A stretch of DNA of 64,000 nt from Slackia sp. (lineage in GTDB: Bacteria > Actinomycetota > Coriobacteriia > Anaerosomatales > Anaerosomataceae). The stretch is from NCBI GenBank assembly GCA_020725885.1, contig DYEA01000002.1, positions 79,046 to 143,045 on the forward strand. The letters are read 5' to 3'. Positions 1-8,231 of this stretch are shown here, in pieces. Numbering within the stretch: position 1 is the first letter of the stretch; each line of letters begins with the position of its first letter. A program made the translations under genes and the position numbers. Below the pieces are notes generated by a model that made no database searches, was not told the origin of the DNA, and saw only the letters and a list, made by a program, of their open reading frames with translations.

Positions 1-2983
1 ACGTCTTCGGCAGCAGGTCGGGCATGAGCTCCGTCATGTCCTCAGGCAGCGGCCCGACCCTGCGCGACACTTCGTCCAGCATCGCCGGCATGACCTTCGG
101 CATCATGGAGGGCATCATCGCCGGCATCATCTTCGGCATCATCGCGCCCATGAGCGACAGGCCGCCTGGTATGGCGCGCATCGCCTTCATCATCGTGACC
201 ATGCCCGGAGGCATCGCCTTCATCATCTCCGGCAGCAGCGCAGCCATGATGTCGGCCACCGTCTCCGGCTTCATGAGGTAGATGAACTTCTCGAAGTAGC
301 CCCACATCTCCATCGAGTACGCGGTCGGATCTGGAATCTCGACGCCGAGCGCCTCGGCCGCCACGTGCGCCAGGTCCACGACGGGGATGTCGATCTCCTT
401 CTTGGTCGCCGAATCGCGCAGCTGCACCTGGCAGCACGGGCACAGCGCCACGACCGCGTCGGCCTCGATGTCGACCGCCTCGTCCAGGCGCATCTTGCCA
501 AGCTCCGGCGCTACCGGCGTCTCGCCGATCAACGTCAGCACCGAGCCGCAGCACAGGCCGTCCTCGCGGTTGTGCTCCATCTCCACGAGCTCCACGCCCG
601 GGATCGCCCGCAGCATGTCCCGCGGCGGTTCGTAGATGCCCTGCGCGCGGCCCATGTGGCACGAGTCGTGGAACGTCAACCGCTTCTCGATGGGTTTCTC
701 GAACTCGATGCGTCCGTCCTTTATCGCGTCGGCGACGAGCTCCGAGTAGTGCTTGACCTCGAACTCGTACGGCTCGCCACGTTCTGCCGCGAGGTTCGCG
801 TAGAACTCCTTCCACACGAGCCCGCACGCCGGACACGAGGTGACGATGGTCTTCGCGCCGCGCTTCCGCGCTTCGGCCACGTTGTGCTCGTAGATCTCCT
901 CGAAGACGTCCCACTTGCCGGCGACCTTCATCGGGATGCCGCAGCACGCCTCGTCCGAGCCCATGTAGGTGAACTCGACGCCCGCTCTGTCGAGCAGCTC
1001 GACGGTGGCCTGAGCGACGTCGGTGTTGACGTAGCTCGCCGTGCAGCCGGCGAAGTAGAGGACGTCCGCCTGCTCCTTGACCTTCGGCCGGATGTGCTCA
1101 GGCATCCAGTCGCCGCGCTTCTCGCGCTTGCCGGCCCAGATGTTCTTCTGGCCGCGCAGAGCCGCCGCCATCATCTCGAACGGCGGGAAGGTCATCCGGC
1201 CCTCGTCGTGGATGAGCTTGCCGCGCATCGCCATCCACGAGTGCTCGACAGGCAGTTGCAGCTGGCAGCGCGTGTTGCAGACCTCGCAGGTGGTGCACAC
1301 GAGGAACTTGTCGACCATCGCCTGGTCGAACTTCTCTCGGCCCTCGATGACCTCGCGCAGGTAGAGGTACTTGCCGCGCGGCGAGTGGCTCATCCACCCG
1401 CGCACGGAGTATTCCTCGCAGGTGGGCACGCAGTACCCGCACTGCGCGCACGCGTACGCGTAGTACGCGACGTCTGCCGGTACGCCGTTGCGCTCCTTGG
1501 TGCCGACCGGATCGCCCTGGGGCGGACGCGCTGCGTTCGCGATCGGACGCACGAGCGGCTCGAACGCCAACGCGACCTTCATGAGCGCGTTCACGGCGCC
1601 GGTGCCGAGGATCTTCTTCGGGTTGAGGACGCCCCTGGGATCCTTCTCCCGCTTGAAGCGCGCCAGCGCCTCGAGCTTCTCCTTGCCGAGGACGCTCTCG
1701 GCCTCCTGCCGGAAGAACAGGCCGGTCGAGTACGCGCCGCCGCCGTGCTTCTTGGCGATCTTGATGACGACGAGGGACAGCGCGAACGCGAGGTTGAAGG
1801 CGAGCGAGCGCTCGTCGTGCGGGATGAAGCCCAAGAGCACGACCTCGTCGCCTTTGGAGACCATGCCCTCGAGCACGAACGGCTGCTTGAGCGCACCGTC
1901 GATGTCTGCAAGCACGTCAGCAAGCCGCTCGAGCGGCACAACGACCTCCGTCGGCACGATCGAAGGGCCGATGCGCTTCAGGCGCATCGGAGCGAAGCGC
2001 TGCTCCCACTCGTGCTCGGCGGTCTCCGCATCCAGCTCCGTTCCGCTGTGCGCCCGTGCGATGGCCTCCAGCGCCGTGTCGATCGCGTGCCTGCGAGACT
2101 CGGGATAGGCGATCACGGCCAGGAACGCCTCCGGAAGATCCGGCTCGAACCCGACGTGCTCCATCTCGTACGGATGTCCGTGCCGGTGCGGAAGCCGCTT
2201 CTTCATCCTGACCGACTCGGGGTTCAAGAACGTGATGGACCAGATCGGCAGGCGCTGGACCGAGATCTCCTTCAGCGCGCCGGCAAGAGCGCGAGCGTCC
2301 GGGAAGGCTATCAGGCGGTGCACCTCGCGCTCGGCCTCTCGGACCGGGATCACCATCTCGGTGATGATGCCGGTGATGCCCTCCGCGTCAGCGACGTAGG
2401 TGAGGAGCTCGTCGCCGGTCATCTCCTGCACGCTGCCGTCAGGAAGGACGACCCGCGCGGCGAGGACGTTGTCTTTGAACCAGCCGCGCTCGAACGACCC
2501 GAAGCCGGCGCCGCCCTGCGCCAGCCATCCCGCGACCGTAGACGAGGGCAGCGACGACGGGTACATCACGAGGTCGAGCCCCTCTTTCGCGAGCCGCTTC
2601 TGCAGCTGCTCCCAGATGACGCCGGCTTGCACACGAACCGTCTTGGCGGAGGCGTCCACCTCGAGGACCTTGCTCATCCCCGACATGTCCACAACGACGG
2701 CGCCCGGAACCGGAAGCACCCCGCCGTACCCGGACGTGGACATGCCCCGCGGCACGAGCGGCACCCCGTGCTCGCGAGCAAGGCGGACGACGGCGACGAC
2801 CTGGTCTTCGGTCTTCGGCCGGACAACGGCTCCGGCGATGCCCGTCGGCATCAACGGCTTCACGAGCTTCGGCATCGAGCCGATGTCGCTCGAGTACAGC
2901 TTGCGCTCGACGCGGTCAACGCTCATCCGCGGACCGAAGACCTCCCTGAGCGACCGCTCGAATTCCTGGGTGAGACCCGCCAT
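1..2983 (-). CDS. FAD-linked oxidase fused to Fe-S/CCG (HdrD/GlcF-like) module, 3' end cut by window edge
   Basis: Only the first 994 residues are seen; the frame is still open at base 1. Visible order: PCMH-type FAD-binding domain (about residues 40-220), FAD oxidase C-terminal domain, two ferredoxin motifs (CAQCGYCVPTC near 512 and CTTCEVCNTRC near 561), then two cysteine-rich domains with CCG (near 682 and 812). Known relatives (GlcD-GlcF and D-lactate dehydrogenase fusions) oxidise 2-hydroxyacids and pass electrons to quinone or thiol carriers; the substrate here is unknown. After about residue 880 comes a Met-rich tail with MMPx repeats. The ATG start follows AGGAAGG. A promoter carrying two ATACC-N6-GGTAT palindromes lies upstream, tying it to the CsoR-like regulon proposed here. 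Confidence 0.85.
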   Translation of the reverse strand, partial: MAGLTQEFERSLREVFGPRMSVDRVERKLYSSDIGSMPKLVKPLMPTGIAGAVVRPKTEDQVVAVVRLAREHGVPLVPRGMSTSGYGGVLPVPGAVVVDMSGMSKVLEVDASAKTVRVQAGVIWEQLQKRLAKEGLDLVMYPSSLPSSTVAGWLAQGGAGFGSFERGWFKDNVLAARVVLPDGSVQEMTGDELLTYVADAEGITGIITEMVIPVREAEREVHRLIAFPDARALAGALKEISVQRLPIWSITFLNPESVRMKKRLPHRHGHPYEMEHVGFEPDLPEAFLAVIAYPESRRHAIDTALEAIARAHSGTELDAETAEHEWEQRFAPMRLKRIGPSIVPTEVVVPLERLADVLADIDGALKQPFVLEGMVSKGDEVVLLGFIPHDERSLAFNLAFALSLVVIKIAKKHGGGAYSTGLFFRQEAESVLGKEKLEALARFKREKDPRGVLNPKKILGTGAVNALMKVALAFEPLVRPIANAARPPQGDPVGTKERNGVPADVAYYAYACAQCGYCVPTCEEYSVRGWMSHSPRGKYLYLREVIEGREKFDQAMVDKFLVCTTCEVCNTRCQLQLPVEHSWMAMRGKLIHDEGRMTFPPFEMMAAALRGQKNIWAGKREKRGDWMPEHIRPKVKEQADVLYFAGCTASYVNTDVAQATVELLDRAGVEFTYMGSDEACCGIPMKVAGKWDVFEEIYEHNVAEARKRGAKTIVTSCPACGLVWKEFYANLAAERGEPYEFEVKHYSELVADAIKDGRIEFEKPIEKRLTFHDSCHMGRAQGIYEPPRDMLRAIPGVELVEMEHNREDGLCCGSVLTLIGETPVAPELGKMRLDEAVDIEADAVVALCPCCQVQLRDSATKKEIDIPVVDLAHVAAEALGVEIPDPTAYSMEMWGYFEKFIYLMKPETVADIMAALLPEMMKAMPPGMVTMMKAMRAIPGGLSLMGAMMPKMMPAMMPSMMPKVMPAMLDEVSRRVGPLPEDMTELMPDLLPKT

Positions 2984-3015
2984 GCTTACCGCTTCCTTCC
3001 TTTGATCAGAAACCG

Positions 3016-3031
3016 ATACCGTGCGGGGTAT
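3016..3031. promoter_or_regulatory. Operator A, ATACC-N6-GGTAT palindrome
   Basis: Sequence ATACC-GTGCGG-GGTAT. It lies 33 bp (three helical turns) from operator B, between the promoter at 3046-3074 and the start codon at 2983, so a bound repressor would sit just downstream of the transcription start. It has the same half-sites as the sites near 47060, 53978 and 55335. Confidence 0.6.
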
Positions 3032-3045
3032 AACGCGACCCTGCC

Positions 3046-3074
3046 AGGATACCCCCCTCGGTATGCTTCGTCAA
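3046..3074 (-). promoter_or_regulatory. Promoter of the FAD/Fe-S gene with operator B in its spacer
   Basis: On the minus strand, TTGACG (3074-3069) and TATCCT (3051-3046) are 17 bp apart. Operator B (ATACC-CCCCTC-GGTAT, 3049-3064) fills the spacer and overlaps the -10 box. A repressor bound there would exclude RNA polymerase. The match to the other three promoters of the proposed regulon is seen in sequence; the regulation is inferred. Confidence 0.6.
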
Positions 3075-3124
3075 CGCTCTGGTATGCTGCTCCCGTTCGC
3101 GAACCGATCGGCAAGGGAGATCCC

Positions 3125-3841
3125 GTGCGCGGCGTGCTCTTCGACCTCGATGGAACCCTGTTGGACATCGACCTGCCGGCGTTCCTCGACCGCTACTTCG
3201 ACGCCCTCACCCAGTGGTCTTCCCCCCTGCTGGCCGAGACCCGCACGACGCCCGAGGAGTTCCTCCACGCCATACGTTCTGGTACCCGCGCGATGATGTC
3301 CCCTCACGCTGGCCGCACGAATCGAGAAGTATTCCATGACGCGCTTCTCAGCTGCATCGGCTTGGACTTGGACGCCGCGTGGCCGGTCTACGAGCGGTTC
3401 TACCGCGAGATCTTTCCGCGTCTCGGCGAGAGCGCGAGACCGATGCCGGGCGCCCGCGAAGCAGTCGAGACGGCCTTAGGGCTCGGACTGAAGGTCGTGG
3501 TCGCGACCAACCCCATCTTCCCCCTCGTCGCGGTCCAAGCTCGGCTGGCCTGGGCGGGACTCGGCGATATCCCGTTCGCCGGCATCACGTCTTACGAGCA
3601 GATGACGGCGTGCAAGCCGCACCTCGCGTACTTCCGAGAGGCGGCGGCGCTGGCCGGCCTCGCCCCGCACGAATGCATCATGGTCGGCGACGACCGCTAC
3701 CTCGACATGCCCGCCTCCGACGTAGGGATGCGGACGTTCTACGTCGGAGAGCCCGCAGACGGAGGCTGGGTCGACCTCTACGGAGACTTGGCCGGCTTCG
3801 CCGACCTGCTCCCGCGGCTCGTCACAGCTTCCGGCGGATGA
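3125..3841 (+). CDS. HAD-superfamily hydrolase
   Basis: A 238-residue protein with the four HAD motifs: LFDLDGT with the nucleophilic Asp at the N-terminus, VVVATNP (motif II), a Lys in ACKPH (motif III) and MVGDD (motif IV). A helical cap lies between motifs I and II, as in subfamily I phosphatases. The GTG start is chosen because AAGGGAG precedes it and the DLDGT motif follows at once; the frame is open far upstream but is not gene-like there. The substrate cannot be told. It is divergent from the FAD/Fe-S gene and its 3' end overlaps the convergent DUF2249 gene by 20 bp. Confidence 0.85.
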   Translation: MRGVLFDLDGTLLDIDLPAFLDRYFDALTQWSSPLLAETRTTPEEFLHAIRSGTRAMMSPHAGRTNREVFHDALLSCIGLDLDAAWPVYERFYREIFPRLGESARPMPGAREAVETALGLGLKVVVATNPIFPLVAVQARLAWAGLGDIPFAGITSYEQMTACKPHLAYFREAAALAGLAPHECIMVGDDRYLDMPASDVGMRTFYVGEPADGGWVDLYGDLAGFADLLPRLVTASGG

Positions 3842-4136
3842 GGGCCACCCAGGCTCCGTCGAGGCGCTGGTCGCAGTCGAACTCGAACTTCCCTCTCGAC
3901 TCGCGCCGCAGGTCCAGCTGGTAGCCGAGCCCCGAAGGGTCGTGGTCGCAGATCACGACGAGGCTGTCGACGCAGTCGAGCTCGAGCATCTTGTCGACGA
4001 TCGCGAACACCACAGGCCGACGCATGGCAGGCGTGAGCCCGCGTACGTCCACCACGAGTCCTGTCGGGGCAGCGAGCACCCGGGATCCCCTCCGTTCACG
4101 ACGGTCGTTTGCGTGGAACGGCGTCGATGCGCTCAT
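3822..4136 (-). CDS. DUF2249 domain protein (TusA-like fold)
   Basis: About 104 residues from the chosen ATG. The core has VDVRGLTPAMRRPVVFAIVD and ends in WVALIRR, the pattern of DUF2249 domains, small proteins related to the sulfur-carrier TusA and often found near redox or respiratory genes. The catalytic Cys of true TusA is not in the expected N-terminal CPxP position. Upstream in-frame ATGs exist (4163, 4220), but the residues they would add are Arg-rich and unlike the family. Its closeness to the FAD/Fe-S gene suggests a sulfur or redox role, which is inference. Confidence 0.65.
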   Translation of the reverse strand: MSASTPFHANDRRERRGSRVLAAPTGLVVDVRGLTPAMRRPVVFAIVDKMLELDCVDSLVVICDHDPSGLGYQLDLRRESRGKFEFDCDQRLDGAWVALIRRKL

Positions 4137-4586
4137 CGGTTTGATTACACGCCATCGTCGCATATCCTGCCGCAGCCGTCTTCGGGGCTGCCGAATCTTC
4201 TGGTGGCCATCTGCACACACCGTTGCTGAATTGATACACTTGCCCCATGCGAGTCGCTGTCACAGCTGCTCGACCTTGGGGGCGCCGTCTGAGAACGGCA
4301 GGGCGACGCATTGCCATCGTGCAGCGGTTCGTGCGGCGTCGTGACTTGGCGCTCCCCCGCCTTCGTCACCCGTCTCCACGGCTCGTCGTTCCCCACAGTG
4401 CGGTATCCTGCTTCAAGGGGAGCCGTGTCCCTTCGAGCGCCGCTTGGGCGCAGGGACATGCGTCCGTGTCCAGGATTCATCGAGGAGGAAGAAAGGAGGG
4501 AAGTGCGCTGAGGGGCTGAAGCCCCAAGATCGACGTGTGTTGAAGCAAGCATGTCGGTTCGAGAAGACACCAAGGAGGTGTATGGC
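4137..4586 (+). promoter_or_regulatory. Intergenic region with structured leader before the hydrogenase operon
   Basis: About 450 bp with no convincing gene. It holds the upstream region of the DUF2249 gene and the hydrogenase 5' leader. Two hairpins are visible: 4426-4458, with arms TGTCCCT/AGGGACA around an inner GCGCC/GGCGC stem, and 4513-4526, GGGGCT-GA-AGCCCC. A TATCCT at 4404-4409 could be a -10 box but its -35 is poor. A strong AAGGAGGTG (4572-4580) precedes the hydrogenase start. Confidence 0.45.
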
Positions 4587-5819
4587 ATGGCGCAAGAGGC
4601 GCACGGTGCACTGCACGACCTGCTCGCGGTCCGTGGCGTGACCCGTCGTGACTTCCTGAAGTATTGCGGCTCCGTGGCCGCGATGCTCGGGCTGTCCGAG
4701 ACGATGGCACCCCAGATCGCGGCCGCCCTCGAAGGGGCGCCGAAGCTGATGCCGGCCCTGTGGCTCAACGGTGGTTCGTGCACCGGCTGCACCGAGTCCA
4801 TCGCGCAGGTCGACACGCCTGACGTGGCCTCGATCGTCCTCGACTACCTGTCCTTCGAGTACTTCGAGACGATCATGGCCGCCGCAGGCTCGTGGGCGGA
4901 GCACAACATCACGAAGCGCGCCGAAGAGGGCGGCTACATCCTCGTGTACGAGGGCTCCGTCATGACCGGCCTGGACGGCAACACCCTGTTCGTCGGCGGC
5001 GGCCCTGAGAACGAGGGCGCCAAGAAGGGCATCGAGATCCTCGAAGAGGCGGCCAAGAACGCCGCGGCAGTCATCGCCGTCGGATCCTGCGCCGTCGACG
5101 GCGGATGGGTCTACGGGTATCCGAACGCGTCCGAGGCCACCGGCGTCGCCGCATGGCTGCAGCACAAGAACATCAAGACCCCGGTCGTGAGCATGCCGAC
5201 CTGCCCTGTCAACCCCGAGTGGGTCGTCGCGATGGTCGTCCAGCTCCTGCTCGTCGCAGATCGCGACCCGGCGAAGTTCCTGCAGGTCACGCCGATGGTC
5301 GAGGTTCCCTACACGGACGCCGTGACGGGCGAGAAGGTCACGCTGCTCATGCCCAAGGCGATCTACGGGCAGACGATCCACGACAACTGCCCGCGTCGCG
5401 GCCACTTCGAGAACGGCGAGTTCGTCACCGAGCTCGGCAGCAAGGAAGAGGCCATGGGCTACTGCCTGTACAAGGTCGGCTGCAAGGGCCCGCAGACCTT
5501 CACGCAGTGCCCCGTCACCCGTTGGAACCGTCGCGCGAGCTGGTGCGTCGAGTCCGGCGCCCCCTGCATCGGCTGCGGCGGCCTCAACTGGGTCGACAAC
5601 AACTCGCCGTTCCTCAAGCGCATGTCTGACACGCGCATCGGCGACACCTTCGTCCAGCCGGGGACCATCGGCGCCGCTGTCGGCGCAGCCGCAGCGGCCG
5701 GCCTGGTGCTGCACGGCATCGGCATGAAGGCCGCCGGCCGCATCGGCGACGGGCCTCCCATGGAGGAGATGAAGGCGTACGACCGCAAGCGTCTCGCGAA
5801 GAAGGGAGGCGATAAGTAG
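4587..5819 (+). CDS. hyaA: [NiFe(Se)] uptake hydrogenase small subunit, Tat-exported
   Basis: 410 residues. A twin-arginine signal (RRDFLKYCG) lies near the N-terminus, so the mature enzyme faces outside the membrane. Proximal-cluster motifs are CTGC, GSC and CPVNPEW; the distal cluster is served by IHDNC and downstream Cys. In the medial-cluster segment the sequence is SWCVESGAPCIGC: a Cys occupies the position that is Pro in ordinary enzymes with a [3Fe-4S] cluster, so a medial [4Fe-4S] is expected, as in [NiFeSe] hydrogenases. The ATG at 4587 has AAGGAGGTG six bases upstream; an ATG at 4551 lacks this. A hydrophobic C-terminal helix (about 360-380) probably anchors the protein. Its TAG overlaps the large-subunit GTG by one base. 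Confidence 0.95.
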   Translation: MAQEAHGALHDLLAVRGVTRRDFLKYCGSVAAMLGLSETMAPQIAAALEGAPKLMPALWLNGGSCTGCTESIAQVDTPDVASIVLDYLSFEYFETIMAAAGSWAEHNITKRAEEGGYILVYEGSVMTGLDGNTLFVGGGPENEGAKKGIEILEEAAKNAAAVIAVGSCAVDGGWVYGYPNASEATGVAAWLQHKNIKTPVVSMPTCPVNPEWVVAMVVQLLLVADRDPAKFLQVTPMVEVPYTDAVTGEKVTLLMPKAIYGQTIHDNCPRRGHFENGEFVTELGSKEEAMGYCLYKVGCKGPQTFTQCPVTRWNRRASWCVESGAPCIGCGGLNWVDNNSPFLKRMSDTRIGDTFVQPGTIGAAVGAAAAAGLVLHGIGMKAAGRIGDGPPMEEMKAYDRKRLAKKGGDK

Positions 5820-7495
5820 TGGCTCGTGTCGTTGTCGATCCCGTGACCCGAATCGAGGGTCACCTGCGCGTCGAAGTCGAAGTGACCAACGGCAAGGTCT
5901 CCGACGCATGGGTCTCCGGCACGCTGTGGCGTGGCATGGAGAAGGTGCTTGTCAACCGTGCACCGGAAGACGCGTTCTGGGTCGCCCAGCGGATCTGCGG
6001 CGTTTGCCCGATCTCGCACAGCCACGCCTCCGCGCAGTCGTGCGAGGACGCCTTGGGCATCAAGATCCCGAACAACGCCCGCATCATCCGCAACCTCATC
6101 GAGGCGGCGCAGTACCTGCACAGCCACATCCTGTGGTTCTACACGCTGGCTGCGCTGGACTACGTCAACCCCGTCAACGCGCTGAACGCCGACATCGCCG
6201 ACACCTACGCGCTCGCGCAGGCAGCCGGCACCCGTATCGCGGACTTCGGCGCTGTTGCGGCCCGCCTCAAGGCGTTCGTCGAGAACGGCCAGCTGTCGAT
6301 CTTCACGGGTCACGAGGGCTGGTTCGGCGTCGGCGCCGAGAAGCATCCTGGCTACGTCCTGCCGCCTGAGCTCGACCTCATCGCTACCGCGCACTACCTC
6401 GAGGCGCTCGAGCTCCAGGCCGTCGCCGCGGAGATCATCGGCATCATGGGCGGCAAGTTCCCGCACCAGATGACCTCGATCCCGGGCGGCACCGCGTTCG
6501 TCCCGACCGAGCAGAAGCTGGACGACATCCTGTTCCGCTTCACCCGGGTCAAGGAGTTCATTGACACGGCGCTCATCCCCGACACGCTTGCGATCGCGCC
6601 GTACATCCTCGACGCCGCGTCGTTCGGCGGCGGCTGCGGCAACTTCCTGTCATGGGGCGTCTTCGAGGCCGAGGACCTGGATCCGTACAACCGGTACCTC
6701 GCCCGCGGCTTCATCGAGACCTCCAAGGGCCTCACTGCCCAGGAGGTCGGTCCGGACGACGTCACCGAGGACGTCGAGCACTCCTGGTACGACGACGCGA
6801 CGTCTGGGCTCAATCCCAAGGCTGGGAAGACTGAGCCGAAGTGGGAGCAGTACTCCACGGGCGGCAAGTACTCGTGGGGCAAGGCCGCACGCTGCAAGGG
6901 CGTCCCTGCCGAGGTCGGCCCGCTCTCGCGCATGCTCGTCGCGTACGTCAAGGGCCGTCCCGAGGTGAAGTCGATCATCGACGACACGCTCGCGAAGCTC
7001 TCTGCGGCCGCTGGCGCCAAGCTGGAGCCGACGGTGCTCGTCTCGCTGCTCGGCCGCGTCGCGGCCCGCAACCTCGAGGCGAAGGTCATCGCCGACTGGT
7101 CGATCGAGTGGGTGAACGAACTCATCGCGGCCCTCAAGGGCGGCGACAGCTCGTTCTTCGTCACGGAGCGCGCCGATTCCGGCCAGGGCGCCGGCCTCTG
7201 GGAGGCGCCGCGCGGCTCCGTCGGCCACTGGATGACCGTCGAGGGCGGCAAGATCGCGAACTACCAGGTCGTCGCTCCGACCACCTGGGACATCGCGCCG
7301 CGTGACAGCAAGGGCGTCCCCGGCCCGATGGAGCAGGCGCTCATCGGCACGCCGGTGGTCGACTCCGAGCGGCCGCTCGAGATCTTGCGCGTCGCTCACA
7401 GCTTCGATCCTTGAATCGGGTGCGCTGTCCACGTGGTGGACACCGTGACCGGCAAGGAAGTCACGCTCTCGACCTCGCCGATGGGGGTGATGTGA
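5819..7495 (+). CDS. hyaB: [NiFeSe] hydrogenase large subunit, selenoprotein (UGA read as Sec)
   Basis: 558 residues if the in-frame TGA at 7412-7414 is read as selenocysteine. The N-terminal nickel motif is RICGVCPISH. The C-terminal motif reads HSFDP-Sec-IGCAVHV, where other hydrogenases have DPCxxCxxH; after the TGA the frame continues with Ile, Gly, Cys, Ala, Val, His and 20 more residues to a TGA at 7493, two bases before the cytochrome gene. A plain stop would delete the second Cys and the His and leave a dead enzyme. Family knowledge: the tail after His is cut off by a HyaD-type protease, which is encoded three genes on. The GTG start follows AGGGAGG. It splits H2 on the outer face of the membrane together with HyaA. 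Confidence 0.9.
7415..7446 (+). promoter_or_regulatory. Candidate bacterial SECIS hairpin
   Basis: Directly 3' of the UGA, GTCC (7427-7430) and GGAC (7438-7441) can pair, extendable to GTCCAC/GTGGAC with a three-base loop; the wider loop contains GGU. Bacterial SECIS elements are short hairpins just after the UGA that bind SelB. Position and size fit, but the fold has not been computed. Confidence 0.5.
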
Positions 7496-7496
7496 G

Positions 7497-8141
7497 ATGG
7501 CAGGGCACCCGCACTATCGTGAGGCGCATCCGCTCATCTTCGTGATCACCCACTGGATCAACCTGATCTGCATGGTGATGCTCGCCTTCTCCGGCTTCTA
7601 CATCCACTACCCGTTCTTCGACGGGTTCATGGGTGTGGCCCGCGGCATGCACTTCGTCGCGATGTACGTGGTCATCATCAACCTCACGTTCCGGATCGTC
7701 GCCGCCTTCTTCGTCAAGACGGCGCAGGATCTGGACTCGCGTGAGGTCGACCTCGACATCAAGAACTGGCTGCCGCAGGAGAAGAACCGCCACCAGTTCT
7801 GGGAGACCGTGAAGTACTACCTCTTCCTGCGCAAGGAAGGCGTGATTTCTGCCAAGTACGGTTCGCTCCAGAAGATCGCGTACCTGGCGACCATCCCGCT
7901 CACCTACCTGCAGGCGTACACGGGCTTCGCGATCTACGGCCCGACGATGGACTGGGCCTTCTTCCGCGGAGGGCTCGACCTGGTCGGCGGTCCGATGAAC
8001 ATGCGCATCATCCACTACCTGGGGATGTGGGTGTTCATCCTGTTCACGATGGTGCACGCGTACCTCGCGAACATCTACAACTTCGCTCCGAGCAAGCTCA
8101 TCTTCCTATGGAAGGAGACCGTGCCGGAGGGCAAGCACTAG
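7497..8141 (+). CDS. hyaC: Hydrogenase b-type cytochrome subunit
   Basis: 214 residues with four hydrophobic segments (about 12-32, 50-70, 125-150, 170-195) and heme-ligand candidates in the helices: His in THW (19), GMHF (52), IIHY (170) and MVHAY (184). This is the Ni/Fe-hydrogenase cytochrome b family, which takes electrons from the small subunit and reduces quinone in the membrane. The start lies one base after the large-subunit stop, so translation is probably coupled. With the UbiD/UbiA/UbiX genes elsewhere in the window, menaquinone is the likely acceptor (inference). Confidence 0.93.
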   Translation: MAGHPHYREAHPLIFVITHWINLICMVMLAFSGFYIHYPFFDGFMGVARGMHFVAMYVVIINLTFRIVAAFFVKTAQDLDSREVDLDIKNWLPQEKNRHQFWETVKYYLFLRKEGVISAKYGSLQKIAYLATIPLTYLQAYTGFAIYGPTMDWAFFRGGLDLVGGPMNMRIIHYLGMWVFILFTMVHAYLANIYNFAPSKLIFLWKETVPEGKH

Positions 8142-8163
8142 CCTGCTGCCTAGCGAAGTCTGG

Positions 8164-8196
8164 ACGGGCCTCGGGCTACCGGGGCCCGTTCCTTTA
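8164..8196 (+). terminator. Terminator-like hairpin after hyaC
   Basis: ACGGGCC (8164-8170) pairs with GGCCCGT (8183-8189), followed by TCCTTTAT. It lies between hyaC and the protease gene and may lower expression of the protease relative to the structural genes. Confidence 0.55.
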
Positions 8197-8231
8197 TCAT
8201 GAAGCCAGGTCGCGGGACGGATGGGAGATGC

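Noticed and set aside
42..947. Minus-strand frame of 301 residues at the left edge
   Set aside because: It is another frame of the FAD/Fe-S gene and has no recognisable domain; the true frame, with Cys motifs and Met repeats, is open through the edge.
365..3121. Very long open frame on plus through the FAD/Fe-S gene
   Set aside because: It mirrors the GC-rich minus-strand gene, is rich in Arg, His and Asp, and has no domain. Only its last part (3125-3841) is the HAD gene.
4145..4816. 223-residue minus frame upstream of the hydrogenase
   Set aside because: It runs over the hyaA start and the structured leader, has no domain and no ribosome site.
5819..7414. Hydrogenase large subunit as a truncated pseudogene
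   Set aside because: The frame continues perfectly after the TGA with the remaining motif residues and ends next to hyaC, so Sec readthrough explains it better.
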